DNA of 64,000 nucleotides from Brachycybe producta (GCA_036925085.1 JAUPFP010000001.1:9693002-9757001); one strand, 5' to 3'. Numbered from the stretch's first letter, positions 32,040 through 45,329 are shown. The notes: generated by a model from the letters alone, not told the origin. Program-made: numbers and translations.

Positions 32040-33800
32040 CCCTGTGGAGGTGTTGGGTGGATACACAACCCCTCGAGGATCTACACCTTCAGCTGCAGCG
32101 AGAAGCTGCTGCCCGACAGGCTGCAAAAGACAAGATCCGTGGAGAGGAAAGCCTTGCTTACCTCCGTCCGGTTTACTCTCGTCTCGCCGAGCTGGGTCTG
32201 CCCTGCACAGGCTAACTCCCGAAGGAGGAGCTCTTACAGATCTAGGCCCGCCTCCAAGAAGCCAAGCAACCCGTGCCCACGGTCACGCCAATGCCACCGG
32301 TAACACCAACATCACCACCTTCGAGTTCTTTGCCTGTGATGCCAGCCATCTAAACCAACACCATCCTCACTGTCTATCATGCCACCGGAACCAATTTGGT
32401 ACCGGGAATCAACGTTAACGCCCACCATGCCATCGATAACGCCACCGCCTCCTCCACACATGCCCATATCAACATCACCTGCAGCAAGACGCCCCGCACC
32501 GCCATATCGGGAAGTCGCCACGTCGTCTACAACACTACCATCCATAGTGGTGGTCCCCAGATCTGCCGACCACAAGGCTTCCACTGGGGCCCGCCCCAAA
32601 AAGCCTCAGCAGATCCGTGGGGACCACTCCTCTGTTCATCATCCAGGAATCCGCCACTCTCCACCTCATGGCTTGCAACCTCAGCCCCAATGCCGACTCG
32701 ACAGAAGAAGTCACCAGGAGCCGTATAGCTCCTCCCGATGCGGACCATCGCTGTGTGACGACTTCAACCGTGGAGTCACGTCACTGCAATAGGACCTGCA
32801 TATCCAGCTGGATCACAACCATCACAGTGTGTATTGGGACCCAGCACAATCGGCCCCATGCCACTCTTCTCCGCCACCTCCAGGCCACTCTCCTGAGAGG
32901 ACTGCGCATCCAACTCCGACACCACCACCCTCTACGGACCACGCCGCTTTCCCGAGGAAACAGAAGGCCATTACAGACCTTCTGCAGGACGTGATGTGAG
33001 ACGGAGGTGACCCGCAAGAAGCACTGAGACTCCCCAAGTAGCGCTAAACCACCAGAGGCACTAAGCAAGGGGTCAGCATCTAAACGCCAGTGACAGCGGG
33101 CCAGCGAAGTGGCCCAGTCTGCCTTGTGCCATGCCAGGCCAATCGCGGGCAGTAGGACAGGACCTGCACCCGCTGCAGCTCCAGAGCCAGAGCGATCAGC
33201 CACACCGCCCATGGTACCCCATGCTGGGACTACTCTGGGGTGGTTACCGCTGGATCGCCCCTTCCGTATGGCCACCTCCAGCGAGAGGCTCCAACAACCC
33301 GTGGGTCACGTGGCAGCACGAAGTACGCTCTGCCAACACCATCTACGTGAGACACTTCCCTCTGGAGGAAGGGTTCCCTCGATTGGACCTCCCTCCGTGG
33401 GAGCGATATATCGTGGGGCTCTCCCGCCAGGCAAGTATACTCATAATGATCGTGTTCCCAAACCGGAGAATTGTTGAGACCTTAAGTTTTGCTGGGGACT
33501 CCGTCTTCGGGCTGCCGAATAGGAAGATCTTTTGCACTAACCTCCACGTCCCGGAACCCCGCTATAGAATCGCCAAGCAGTCCTCATCTTCCACCGGAAC
33601 CTGCCGGACGATCAGGGCCAGTGGCTCTCGGCTGCCTCCTGCTACCGATGAAATCCAGTTTTCAAGGACTCATGGAGCCAGGACCTTCCCCATCCTCCGC
33701 AGCAGGAATAGCTGCATTAGCCACATGTACTCGTGCGGTCACCATCCACATATTTTACAAAAAATAAAATGTTATGAATGCCTTATGTACGGCCTGTAGT
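32040..33800 (+). pseudogene. GC-rich degenerate coding region, probable retroelement gag-like relic
   Basis: The base composition switches sharply to GC-rich here. Coding-like text jumps between frames with stops: a basic/helical start (LQREAAARQAAKDKI, LAYLRPVYSRLAELGLP), then a Pro/Thr-rich stretch (VTPMPPVTPTSP, PPPPPHMPIST), then from 33,131 a 222-codon frame with WQHEVRSANTIYVRHFPLEE and LDLPPWERYIVGLSRQ. I recognise no domain. It ends shortly before an LTR at 34,074, and GTTAGGGG just upstream of that LTR could be a polypurine tract, so an LTR-element interior is the best guess. A captured host gene is not excluded. Confidence 0.4.
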
Positions 33801-34073
33801 GTTCCTTTCCACAGAAATATATCACATTTTAATAGGTGTTTGCCCCTCGGCGAACTTTTAATTTTTAATTTTAATTTTAAATTGTTTTTTTTTAGTTTTC
33901 AGCCTTTTTATACACTGGAGGACACAGGCACTTCTGTACCAGTGCCCTCTTTTAAACATACCTCTGTACAAGGTGTGTGCTTGTTCACCCATGTCTCTCC
34001 TGCTTGCGTAACTTAACCCTTCCTCCACCCTTGGCTGGAGTACGAGGACGTACCCCGAGCAAAGTTAGGGGTA

Positions 34074-34744
34074 TGTAACACCCAGCAATTTTCGTTCCCG
34101 CCAAAACCATAGCCTGGGAAAAAACAACTCATGCTTGTCCTTCCCTCTTCTTGTAATTACTATTCAAGTACTGGGTTGATACTTCTAGGACCATGGTCAC
34201 TTGGACCTGGTTACACCTCGTAGGTGTACGCAGGTCCAAGGTATAAAAGGACCATGTTCCTCTTTGTTCGTCATCCTTCTCTTTGCTCTAATTTGTATTA
34301 CGTTGATTCTATCCATACCACATCATGGGCACGAGGATGCACCTTTAATATTCAAAATTGGTTTTTGTAATCTGAGTTTCTCTACAAGAATGAAGAGTGT
34401 TAAACAGAAACTGCATTGTATTTTATGTCTGGAAACTAATAACTTCTCTACAGATGCCGGAGACACCATAAGGCACGAGACATACGATCATGGAGCAGCT
34501 ACATCTTCTATTGGTAACCACAACAGGAGAAGATGTATATCAGCGTCAACGAGAGGAAAAATGGCCACATCCTTCAGCATCGATTTCACCCCCATGCAGG
34601 AGGATGATTGCAATCGATCGCCAACCAGCTACTTCTGTAACTCAACTCTTCTTCGTGCAGTCACCGCACAATCAGGAGAAGAAACGAGTTGCAGAAGACA
34701 TCATCAAGTTGGTAAAATTTTAGAGTCTACATCAAAAACTCACA
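34074..34744 (+). mobile_element. LTR (TGTAACACCC family), copy 1
   Basis: The LTR begins TGTAACACCCAG and ends ACTCACA, the TG...CA form. U3 includes CCAAGGTATAAAAGGACC (TATA box near 34,241). Sequence homologous to this lies at 37,432, at 39,686 and, inverted, in the 1.8-10 kb array. The internal ORF at 34,201-34,839 is not a gene. No matching direct repeats were found at its flanks, so it may be the 3' LTR of the decayed element to its left. Confidence 0.8.
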
Positions 34745-35575
34745 ATATTCTTATGACAAATAGATACATAGCTTATATTTGTTTTCTGTATGTTTCCAAT
34801 CTTTTCCAAGCAGTATGCCAAATTTTACGTAACATATAAAAACATATTTCGGGAGATACAACATTTTACATATTTTATAACATATTAGCAGTATTCAACA
34901 TAATTCTAAAATATTTCAATCTTTTTTTTTGGTTTTCTTGTTTCTTAAAACTTTTTTTTTTATAAATCTTTACATTCTATATGCTGTTAATAGAAATACA
35001 CAACAATTCCTATTCTGTAGTAAAAAAAGGTCAAACTTGCTGACCCCATCTGTGTATCCTGTTTGATGATTTCCACTTTGACTTGATTGCTATTGAGAAA
35101 AAGATGAGTCACAGATCATAAAGAACACTTGTCTATGCACTGTTACATTATTTGAAAGGAGGGGATTAGGTTGTTTGATTTTTATAATTCCTTTCTAGAT
35201 AAGTCATTTGGTTGACTTTATTCAGCAAGTAACATCATAGCTATTTATCTTAAAACACCTAATTTACTTTGAAAGAAATGCCAAAAATTGCACAGTCCTA
35301 TTCATGAAAGTTGAATCAATGGATCTCCAGCTTCAATAAGGAAGGAACTGTGTATAAACAAGATGGAAACAAAAGGGCACTTCATGGCCAATGTTGTAAT
35401 TGGTGTTTTATGAAAGGAAGGGCCAACTAAACCCCACCTCATAAATACAAAAGAACTCCAGCAAACAAATCACAGCACTATTTCAGGACTAGTTCAAGAT
35501 TGCCTAAGTAACCATTTATTTTTTTTAAATTCCTGAGAAAAGTTGTCAGTTCATTAATTGCTTGTTGATATAGGG
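34745..35575. other. AT-rich spacer
   Basis: No gene is seen; long T/A homopolymers (34,925-34,965). Confidence 0.5.
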
Positions 35576-35985
35576 ATTCTGTGGCCAACAGATGAAAATG
35601 AAGAAACAAAAAAGTTTCTCACGTTTCTAACTGATGGAGCAGCTTACATGAAAAAAGCTGGGAAAGTTCTACTCAAAGCTAATTCATGTGACATGTGTTG
35701 CTCATGGATTAGGCAGAGTTGCTGAGTACATACGTGGCAGTTTTCCTGAAGTAAACAACTTGTTTGGTGCTGTAAAACAGGTGTTCAAAAAGCCCCATCA
35801 AGAATTCATGCCTACAAAAAAATGTTTCCAGATTTACCACTGCCTCCAGAACCTGTCTTAACTAGATGGGGCACTTGGTTAGAAACAGCTGATTTCTATG
35901 TAAAAAATATGGAGAATGTACAGAAAGTCATTGAAGAGGTAACAGAAATCACTTCAGATTACTTTAACGTTGATATCTTATAAAA
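35576..35985 (+). pseudogene. hAT-like (CGGBP1-like) transposase fragment
   Basis: The frame starts FLTDGAAYMKKAGKVLLKA. It shifts to TCVAHGLGRVAEYIRGSF and then to LPPEPVLTRWGTWLETADFY. These three blocks occur in this order in hAT-derived transposases related to CGGBP1: an Asp-bearing block, a C..H block, and the RWGTW block. At least two frameshifts interrupt it and the N- and C-terminal parts are missing, including the BED-type zinc finger. It sits between two solo LTRs. Dead. Confidence 0.6.
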
Positions 35986-37431
35986 GAAAACATTTTATGG
36001 CAATCTCAAAAAATGCAAAAAACATCAATTTGTTCACTTTGAAATTACCATAGAAAACACCTTTTTTTAGTTACCAACTACACTGAAAACCAACAAAATA
36101 ATTCAAAATGTTCAAAATAATTTATTTTACCCTTCTGTAGTTTACAACACAATTTGAATTTTGAATTTATTGTATATGAAACAAGCCAAAAAAGGGTCAT
36201 ACTAAAAGGCATGTAGGTTAATTTTACGTTGTTTTTCCCCATTCCGGTAGATTTGAAGGTAGGTAATGCCATTTTAACGTACATACACTTGGTATCAATT
36301 AATTAAAGTTACTACCTACCGGGGGAAAAAAATTTTCTGCGATTTTTTTGATTTTTTTAATGGGCGTGTTGGGATATTTTTCGATATTTTTACGCTTTTT
36401 TCTATATTTAAATTTAGGTAATATTACTATAAGGTATGAACACTGTTGAATTTTACATTAAAAGAAGACACTTGCTTCAAGTAAGTCACAAAACAGAATG
36501 AATATTCTTTATTTCGTTTTTGGTCAAATGGTACAAGATCCGCATTCCTTTAAACAAAGGGGTGACGTGTTGAAGGTTAAGGTGAAGGGGAGGGTGAGTA
36601 TTAAAAAAGGTTGAATTAAATTGGGTCAAAGAATTTGGTCTCAACAAACACATAGTACAAACATCTTAGCACATCTTACAACGTGGGCCGTGGCCTTATA
36701 CGCGTTTTCACTGCTACATTTCTGGAAATATGAAAGTATTCATTATATATTTTTAATATTCATTTGCAAAGCTATATGCTGTTGTAAACCCAAAAATACA
36801 AACCTTAAGTATGAAATGCAATCATTGACATTATGTCCTTGACAGTGGGCACAATGTGCAAGAACACTGCAGTGAGAATAACTGTGCTTCTGCTGCCCAT
36901 GGACAACCGGAGAACTATTGCCAAAGGACACACCGAATTGTTGAACAGAAGGCTGTTACACCCGAAAGAAATGATAAGTGTAGCTGATCTTTGCAAAGCA
37001 AATGTTCTTTGCAATGCCCGGCTTTTAACATAAAAGCAATCTAATAATACCCAATTTAAAACTAAGAACAAGAATTTAATGTGGTGAACATACTTCATAA
37101 TTAAGAATCGAGTAAATTCCTTTTTGGTGTTTTTTAAGCCTCTGTTAATTATGATTCCTTGGAAGGATGGTACCAATAAATACATTATTAATGTATTTTT
37201 TAAGTTTGTGCCAATGTTATAAGTTCACCAAGTACATGCTTTGTAGGCTTCTTAAGATCATTGAATTACCTGATCTACCTGAAGTAATTATGTATGCAGT
37301 TTTTGCATTTAATTTATATGACATACACTGGACACTCAGTAATGTGTGCCTCTAAATTCAACTAATTAATCTAAAAAAAATTACATGTATCACAATGAAA
37401 TCTAAGGAATCCAGTTTAAAGTTCTCGCTTA
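35986..37431. other. Spacer between transposase fragment and LTR
   Basis: Nothing assignable. The 36,320-36,420 stretch is T-rich. ORFs at 36,621 and 36,805-37,185 lack recognisable features. Confidence 0.4.
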
Positions 37432-38093
37432 TGTAACACCCAGTAACTTGCGATCCCGCCAAAACCATAGCCTGGGGATAAACTCATGCTTGTCCCTCCC
37501 TCTTCTCGTAATTACTATTCAAGTGGCGTATTGATACTCTCAGGACCATGGTCACTTGGACCTCGTTACACCTCGTAGGTACAAAGATCCAAAGAATAAA
37601 AGGACCATGCTCTTTGTTCTTGATCCTTACTTGCTCACTTTTGTATTATGTTTGATTTCTATATCCGTACCACATCATGGGCCCGAGGACACACCTTTAA
37701 TACCAAACATTCATTCTTGTAATCTTGATGTTTCTGGACAAGAATGAATAAAGTGTTTATAATGAGAAACTGCATTGTCTATTTGTCTGGAAACTAACCC
37801 TTCTCTAGACAAGCCGGAGACACCACAAGGCAAGGAGACATACAGATCCTGGAGGAGCTACATCTTCCAAACATCAAAAAGGAAAACGTACATCAGTGAC
37901 GACCAGGAGCGATGGTCACCATCCTTCTGCAAAGACTACACCCATGCACAGAAGGATGATCACAATCGATCACCATCCAACTACTTCTGTAGCTCGAATC
38001 TTCTTCGTGCGGTCACCGCAAGATCAGAAGAAACGAGCTATAGAAATCATAATAAGTTGGTAAAAAATATAAGGATGTCGCCAAAAGCTCACA
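37432..38093 (+). mobile_element. LTR (TGTAACACCC family), solo copy 2
   Basis: TGTAACACCCAG to AAAAGCTCACA, 662 bp. It has a shifted promoter region (AAGAATAAAAGG near 37,590) and GAATAAAG near 37,746 as poly(A) signal. Flanking bases (GCTTA and CTTGT) do not form a clear target duplication. No internal retroelement sequence adjoins either end, so it is a solo LTR. Confidence 0.85.
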
Positions 38094-38109
38094 CTTGTCA
38101 ATACTTGTG

Positions 38110-38340
38110 TGATATCTCCAATCTTGGCTCGATGCAAACAAAAGGTGCACAATGTAAGGTTAGCATTGTAACCCAGAATGCGATGCTGTGTAGCATAGCA
38201 TACAATGGAATCCCCAATAAGCAGCCCCTTTACTGTTGTCATCACCGTATCTTGCAGTACAATGATTATGCATTTGTATTTAGCCCATTCATGAAAAAAT
38301 ATATTGGAATTTCTTTTTGAATTGGAATTACATCAGAATA
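38110..38340 (-). pseudogene. Possible PIF/Harbinger transposase fragment
   Basis: The minus-strand frame contains KGLLIGDSIVCYATQHRI followed by LGYNANLTLCTF. Harbinger-type DDE transposases have an LLGDS-type block with the second catalytic Asp, then a conserved aromatic/Pro segment. Only this block is preserved. It is adjacent to the solo LTR. The match is short, so confidence is low. Confidence 0.35.
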
Positions 38341-39685
38341 TTTACTTAGCACACCAAGTGCCACATGGCATGGCCATTATTAGGCAATGTAAGTTTGGCA
38401 CATGCAGTGTCACAGGCCTCAGCAAAAGGTTATAAAAAATGTAGCCTATGCCACATCATGTGAGCTCAGAGTGATGTTCTTTGCCTCCCTTCAGAATGGG
38501 AAACTTGATACAATATTTCATAGTGTGGACATTTCGAGAAACAAACAGAGCTGAAAATGAAAAGTCGAAGTGACAAAAAAGCGGATTGTGTGTAAAATTG
38601 CTTTTCTGTATTTTGTTATTTCTTTCTCCCTATTCCTACTCTAATCATTTTCAGTCATAAGATTTTGGAATCCTGTCCCATCTTCTGATTTCAGGGTGTC
38701 CAAACCTAGGGTGTCTGAAACCTAGCATGCAGGTCAAAACAAATTACAATTAGAGGGTGTAGCCAAAATGAATTAGTAATTTATTCATTTCTCAAAATGA
38801 TAATTTCAAAGTTTAAAGTCGATCCACAGGGATTACAAACAAGTTGTAAAGTAAAAAATTCCATACTCATGCTTGAGAACTTTTTATTGAACAAAACAAA
38901 AGGGCAAAACAAAGCTTAAGAGTTCAAAAAATATTTCATAACACTTTTATTTAAAATAGACCATGATCATTTGAAACAGCAGCAATATGTGCACTGTTGA
39001 CAAACTTGTCACTTTCTTGGTATCCAGGTTTTAAGTTGCCAGGAAACAGTAAAATATATTTGCCTCGGGGTTCACCACAATTGGTGAGAAATGTATGCAT
39101 AAAAAGAGCAAATATTGTTTCAGATCATGTTTTGCACTGACTGCAGATTGCACGTTTCTGCATGGACCCTGGTTGTTAGGTGATACCAGTTTTGTTTCAC
39201 CCTTACTTTCATAAAGACCATGACTTTTTTCAGTTATGAATTATGAATGAATTTATAGGTAAATAAGCGGCGAGATCGCACAGCCAACTTTCTCTTTAGC
39301 AATTTATTTAATATTTTTCACTAGTCATTTGTCCGAGTTGTCATGATGGCAATATATATGTTAGCATTAAATTTTATTTAGAAGAATTTAATTCAAGATT
39401 TATTTGCACCAGATAATGAAACAAAGCTGCCAATGTTGCTGCTGGAGTGGAGCAATTAAAAAAAAATTTGCTCAAAAGCCCTGAAACTGAAGTTAAAATC
39501 TCTTCAATGTTGTGAAACAAAAAAATTGACCATGTCTCATGAAACCTTGGAGTGTCCTTTAGTCTCTTAAGAGCATGCCATGAGGCATGTTCAATGTTGC
39601 ATTGTCCAGTTACTCTACTGTCTCTAAAAACAAAATAATTACAAGCCCTGAAGAACCTATTGTCCTTTCACAATTAATATTCTGA
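38341..39685. other. Spacer with unassigned minus-strand coding-like pieces
   Basis: Minus-strand text at about 39,620-39,400 (ASWHALKRLKDTPRFHETWS) and about 39,240-39,040 reads like broken protein but matches no family I know. No complete gene. Confidence 0.35.
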
Positions 39686-40276
39686 TGGCAGAGTGATACA
39701 CTTAGGACCTTGGTCACTTGGACCTGGTTACACCTCGTAGGTGTACACAGGTCCAAGGTATAAAAAGACCATGTTCCTCTTTATTACTCGTCCTTGTCTT
39801 TTGCTCAACTTTGTTGTATTACGTAGATTCTTACCCGTACCACATCATGAGCATGAGGACGCACCTTTGATAAATAACATTCGTCTTTGTAATCACGTTT
39901 CTTTACAAAGATGAATAAAAGTGTTACAATAAGAAACCACGTTGTCTTTATGTTCCGAAACTAATAACTTCTCTTCAGAGGCGGAGACACCATAAGGTAA
40001 AGAGCGCATACAGATCCTGATGCAGCTACAACATCTTCTACTGCCGGTAAATATCAACAGGAGATGTACATCAGCATCGACGAAGAATAAAATGGCCATC
40101 CTTCTGCACAGATTTCACCTCCATACAGAAGGATGATCGCAATCCATCGCCATCCAACTCTTTCTGTAGCTCGAATCTTCTCCGTGCGGGCACCGCACAA
40201 TGCAGAGAAGCGCAAGTTACAGGAAACAACATCTACAAGTTGGTCAGAAAAATAGAGTCGACGTCAAAAGCTCACA
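39686..40276 (+). mobile_element. LTR (TGTAACACCC family), 5'-truncated copy 3
   Basis: It lacks the first 130 or so bases and starts near GATACACTTAGGACC. It keeps GGTATAAAAAGACC (TATA) and GATGAATAAAAG, and ends GCTCACA at 40276. No coding. Confidence 0.8.
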
Positions 40277-41519
40277 CTACTGTGCATTTGCATCTATACT
40301 GCACAAAGATACAGTGGTTGAAGAGTCTCTGTCGAGGTTATTTATGTTTATTGTATTGTTGCTGCATCGACCTGAACAACAGACAAGTTGACCCCTGACT
40401 GACGATACCAGCGTCAGGAGACTCCCTTGCCTCAGTCACGTGTCGCACAAGAGGAATCACAGTATGGAACTAATGCAGGTATGGTTGCAAAAGATTGCAG
40501 TTGCAGATGCGAATTGTGAATCATAGTTGTGCCTGAAGAATTCTACCTTTAAAGTCGGTTGACTTCAATATAGTGCAAGTAAATTAGCATAATTCAGAAT
40601 TGTATAAAACACAAACTCTATTAAATACTACAACCAAAATGTGCCCACAACAGTAAAAAATAAGATTGCACAACTTCAATTACTGTTCAAAGTTCAGAAT
40701 AAAGGTACTAAGTAATAATGGCAGCCAGAATTGAGACCATTGTTATGGATACATCAAATTTCACTTCACATTGTGTCTATGGTATCAAGCAGCATGTGCC
40801 ATGAGACATGGTCCATTTCGCGGTTCCAAAATTGTTCAAATGGCTGAAACAACCAAATGGTAAGGGACCATTTATATAGGTATGTAATTTAACGCCTTTC
40901 TATTAATGCACGTGTGGAGACTGGGGCGAGACTTTACAATTGTTTGTGACATAATTGATTAAATATCGACAAGTTTTTCATTCTAAAAATCGTGCATATC
41001 GAGTATGGATTACATAGCAAATGAGAACGGGATGAGAACCGAAAAATTCAAAAAAATATCGTTGGTAACTATATTTCAGTGAGACTCGTCAGTAAAATAG
41101 ACGAACTCTCAGAAAAAAAATCAGATAAAAACAATGAAAAAAAAACCATTAAGAGATTCAATTATTTTCCTAGTATTGCTTCTAAGTTATAAATGTCTTA
41201 TTTGTACTGTTACAATTTTTGTTGGAAATGAAATTCAAATTTTCAGTACACAAATATGAATAGACTGAACATGTCTAATTTTAAATATATGATCACGAAA
41301 AAACTTAAAATTATCTCCAACTGTTGTAGTTTTAGTAGTTTTTCCAGAAAAAAACGTTCGCTAGAAAAACACAAATTTTCTTAAAACCTCCTATAGAGCA
41401 TACTAACCACACAGGCGTGCCATCTTCGAGCATATTTCCAAAACCACCTTAAGAGTCTACATCACATAGTAGCTTCAACACTCAAGAGTGCTAGCATCGT
41501 TTTTCTAAATATGAAAAAT
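40277..41519. other. AT-rich spacer
   Basis: No gene or confident element is seen. Confidence 0.5.
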
Positions 41520-44500
41520 AAACATATTCCTGCCAGTGTATTTCAAAAATTAACCAGAAAGTGTGGCCCAACCTTCCAGTCTACTAACGGGCAAAATTGG
41601 ATTGATTTATCCATTTCACGGAACTTAGAAGTTGAAGAATGGAGAATATTACCCATCAAAACTTTAAGCGACCATACGTATATTAATATGAGTGTTAAGG
41701 TAGATATTAACGAACCAAGTAATGGGACTATCAAATTTAGATGGAGGACGGCAGACTGGGAAGAATTTAGGAGATCATTAGAAGACACCCTTAGCAAGAC
41801 AGCATCTTACCTCTCAATAGATGATGAAGTGGAGTATCTTCAAAGCGCCCTTATAAGGGCGTACCGGGATTCTATGGGAGTATGTAAAAATAAACCGCAA
41901 AGGTTTGTCTATGGTGGTCAACTCCCCTGCAGCTCTCTCGCCTAGAGGTGCGAAAGGCCAGGAAGAGGTTTCAAGAGGACAATAAACAATGACATAAGGG
42001 CAAGACTACTCAGTTTAAAATCCCAAGGTGCAAATTTAAAAATGATATTAGACAGGCAAAGAATGAATCATGGAGGGCTTTCTGACAGTATCAAATAAGG
42101 ATGCCTTTAGTCTCCCTTATAAGATCCTAGCAGGAAAAGTTAGACCGACCCACGCAGTTCATACAATCAGGAAACAGAACGGGACCTGGACAGTGGACGA
42201 AGAAGATACTATGTCTATACTTCTGAGGAATATTTTCCCGTGGATAACCCTGATCTCGATTCTCTAGCCCAGAGTCAATTGAGACTCGGCAGCCGATAGA
42301 CTGGAGATGCTGCATCTGGACGAACCATTCTCAAAAGAGGAGTTGAGGAAATCAATGTCACGAAGTCCCCAGGCAGTGATGACATTCCCCCATCAGTTAT
42401 AAAATATACAAGAGAAAGTATGGGAGAATCCATGTTGGTACTTTTAAATAAAAATGCTTATCAACAGGGTTCTTTCCTACTGTCTGGAAGATAGCAAGGG
42501 TGGTCTGGGTTCCTAAACCAAGAGGAAAAAAGTGAGGCCTCTCTTGCCTTCTGCCATGCCTGGAGAAAGTGCTCGATCATTTATGTGCAAAAAAACTGAG
42601 CTACTCCCTAGAGAAACATAAGCTTCTATCGGAGGAGCAATTGGGTTCCGAGAAGGAAGGAGGACTATTTAGGATTGCAATAGATTTCACGACCTTATAG
42701 TGGCCAAGTGGGGGAAGAAACACCATACTGTGGTGTCCAAAAAGTGGTTTAGCTACAGGGGATTAATTGAACTGTTGCCGCCATTGAAATAAAAAATTTA
42801 GAACTACAGCCTAAAATAAACAAAACACCGACCACTATCAATGACTATTTTTACTTTCCCTTTGGTTTTGGTATTCTGTTTTTCTTTCTCTTTTTGTTGT
42901 TTGTACTCCTAATATTTAGAATCAGCAATGTCCAATTTCCGTACTGGCTCTTAAGACTTTTATAAAATAAAATAAATGCTTTCAAGAATCCTGATATTTC
43001 CCCTTTTTCCTTTTCTTCTCTCTTAATAATTTAATTTTGTTTCTTGTATTTTTGTATTTTTATATTTTATTGGAAATATCGTTTGTTAAGGTTATTAACC
43101 CATTGAATGTTAACCCACTTAGGTTAGCTATATAAGGTTTGGGTTTCTTGACTAAAAAATAGTTGTAATGAAAAATTGAAAACTGAAAGACTGCTGAAAT
43201 AAAAGTAAAGTATACTAAACATTTTTTGCTTGACTTAATTTTCTCTGCCATAAAAGAACAAGGTGAATAATGAAGAAAAGTTGCGATCTTTTTAACAACA
43301 AAATATTACGGGTCTAAACAAAAACACAAATAGTAAATTGAGAACAAAGTTGTGATTATTCAACAAAAGAAACTAAAAAATCACAATACACTTATGATTT
43401 CGCTAGACATCGCCAATGCTTTTAACTGTGCTTCGCTGCCTGTTATTCTCAATCGTATTAAAGGCCTTAAATGTCCGGATAACCTGTATGCCGTCATCCA
43501 ATCGTTCTTTCATAATCGAAATATCATCGCCAGCTCTGTACGAAAGAAAACCAATATGGGATGTCCACAAGTCATGCCTAGGTCCAATCCTCTGGTTAGT
43601 CCTTATGGAAGGATGGTTTGCAACCATTAAAAGACTCCTGGGGGAAGATGATAACCTACAGGCATTTGCAGACAATGCGGTCCTCTTCCTCAGTGAGAAA
43701 TCGGCCAAGGAAATAGAAAAGAAAGCCCCTCCTAAACTAGAGGTGTGCCTAAACTGGGCAAAGAGCTGCAAGCTCCACTTCTCAGTGGGGAAAACCTCTG
43801 CTATATTTTACCCCGTTTCAAATATATCAAGGGGCCCTGTGTTCGCATGGACGGGCAAGTCATAGCCCTAAGAAATAATAATAATAGGTACTTGGGACTC
43901 CATTGGGACTCTAAGTTAAAGTTGTTGGACCATGTGAAACAAACCTACAGGAAGGGGTTAACGATGACCAATAAAATTTTCTATATCTGTGGAAGGCACT
44001 GGGGAGTCTCCCCAGCTACACTTAAAAGATTTACTTGGCCGCGATCAAGCCAATGGTCCCGTACAGGGCAGAGATATGGGCTGTTAGAAGGAAAGACTCT
44101 AGGATTAGAAGTAGACTTGACGCAGTCCAGGGGCCCTTTCTCAGGGCAATTAGTACAAGTACCAAAGCTTATCAAACTACCCCAAATAAATCTCTGCAGG
44201 TTATGTCCCAATACCCTCCCCCTGTGGGCTCTGGCCAAGAATCATTAGTTTAGCTACCCGTCTTAAACTTTACAAGGAGGACATCGAAGCTCCTCCAGAG
44301 TTTAGAGTCCGTTATCATCCAGGGTTGACTATTAAGGATCAAGAGATCAAACAACAAGAAACAAAACTAGAAGGACTGAGAAATGCCCGGTAGTCAGAGT
44401 CCAACTACAAGAAGCAGAGGTGCGACCAGAGACCTGGATCACCCGGCAGGTCGCCAAGTCCATCTAGGGATCAAACAGGGTCCCTAGACCAGGCTGGTCA

Positions 44501-44560
44501 TGGACCAGCCGCAGAAACAAGTTTTGTACACGCTGGTCGAGCGAGGCCAGCAATGCTACA
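41520..44560 (+). pseudogene. R1-like non-LTR retrotransposon, broken
   Basis: It begins in the C-terminus of an endonuclease (QSTNGQNWIDLSIS, then LSDHTYINMSV), the enzyme that nicks target DNA. A linker (WRTADWEEFRRSLEDTLSK) leads to decayed reverse transcriptase: MISLDIANAFNCA (motif A), GCPQV where GCPQGS is usual, and LQAFADNAVLFLS, where the second catalytic Asp of the usual DD pair reads Asn. A thumb-like part follows (YLGLHWDSKLKLLDHV). There are stops and frameshifts throughout. The segment 42,700-43,385 is AT-rich, non-coding and unlike the flanks, so it may be a later insertion. The clade call rests on the endonuclease and RT motifs. Confidence 0.75.
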
Positions 44561-45067
44561 TTATATCCTTTTTTAAATAAGTGTCTTCAATTGGATGTTG
44601 AATCGCTGTATCTGGTAATGATTATTATGAATATAATGATGGTAAAGATGAATATGAATTATTTTGATTAGAAAAAACTGAACACCAAAGTTCATGTTGA
44701 GAGAATGAAATAAGATTTGAAAGGATTTTTTTAAGTAGCAACAATATTTTTGTTGCTAAGATTTCTAATTGGTCTAAAGTCCTTAGGTATGACCCAATAC
44801 TATGACAGTTTAGTTAAAACGGGTGAAAAAGAAAAATTCGACAGTAGCCCTTTGATGGGAAGTGATCTTTATTAAAATATCACTGACGCAGAAAGGGATA
44901 CCTTTTTAATTTATAATTAGTCTCCCCCACATGTTTTGACACAAGCAAATTCGCCGGTAAAACGTCCAAAGAAGCTACTCCTTTTAATCACTAGCATTTA
45001 AAATTTTGATTTTGTGGCATCAAGTGGTTGCTGCATTAAAGTTGACCATGTTCTACTTTGAGTATTT

Positions 45068-45147
45068 GATGCTGGTATTGAGAAATTAGCTGGCCGATTT
45101 CCGCTACGATGCTGGTATTGAGAAATTAGCTGGCCGATTTCCGCTAC
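45068..45147. repeat. Perfect 40-bp tandem duplication
   Basis: GATGCTGGTATTGAGAAATT...CCGCTAC occurs twice back to back with no mismatch, so it is either recent or an assembly artefact. Confidence 0.95.
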
Positions 45148-45329
45148 TGCGCATGCATGAGAAGTCTAGCCAGCAGCAAACCTCGTTTTAACAAGAGTTC
45201 CAAAAATGTTTTATTGAAAACTCTTTAACAGTGTTCGTTTATGTTGGAACTCTGGAGGGTTCAAAGTTCAAGTATGAAATTTTCTTATTTGCACGTGAAC
45301 CTTGACTGTAGTAGCACTAATTAAAAATT

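Noticed and set aside
32312-33275. Long minus-strand ORFs in the GC-rich island
   Set aside because: High GC lowers stop frequency in all frames; composition (Gly/Arg-rich) is typical of shadow frames.
34201-34839. 212-codon ORF as a host gene
   Set aside because: Lies within the LTR and is not conserved in the sister LTRs at 37,432 and 39,686.
34744-37431. LTR pair at 34,074 and 37,432 as one complete retroelement
   Set aside because: The DNA between them has no primer-binding site after the first LTR and holds a hAT fragment, not gag-pol.
37426-38098. Target-site duplication around the solo LTR
   Set aside because: Adjacent 5-mers (GCTTA and CTTGT) do not match.
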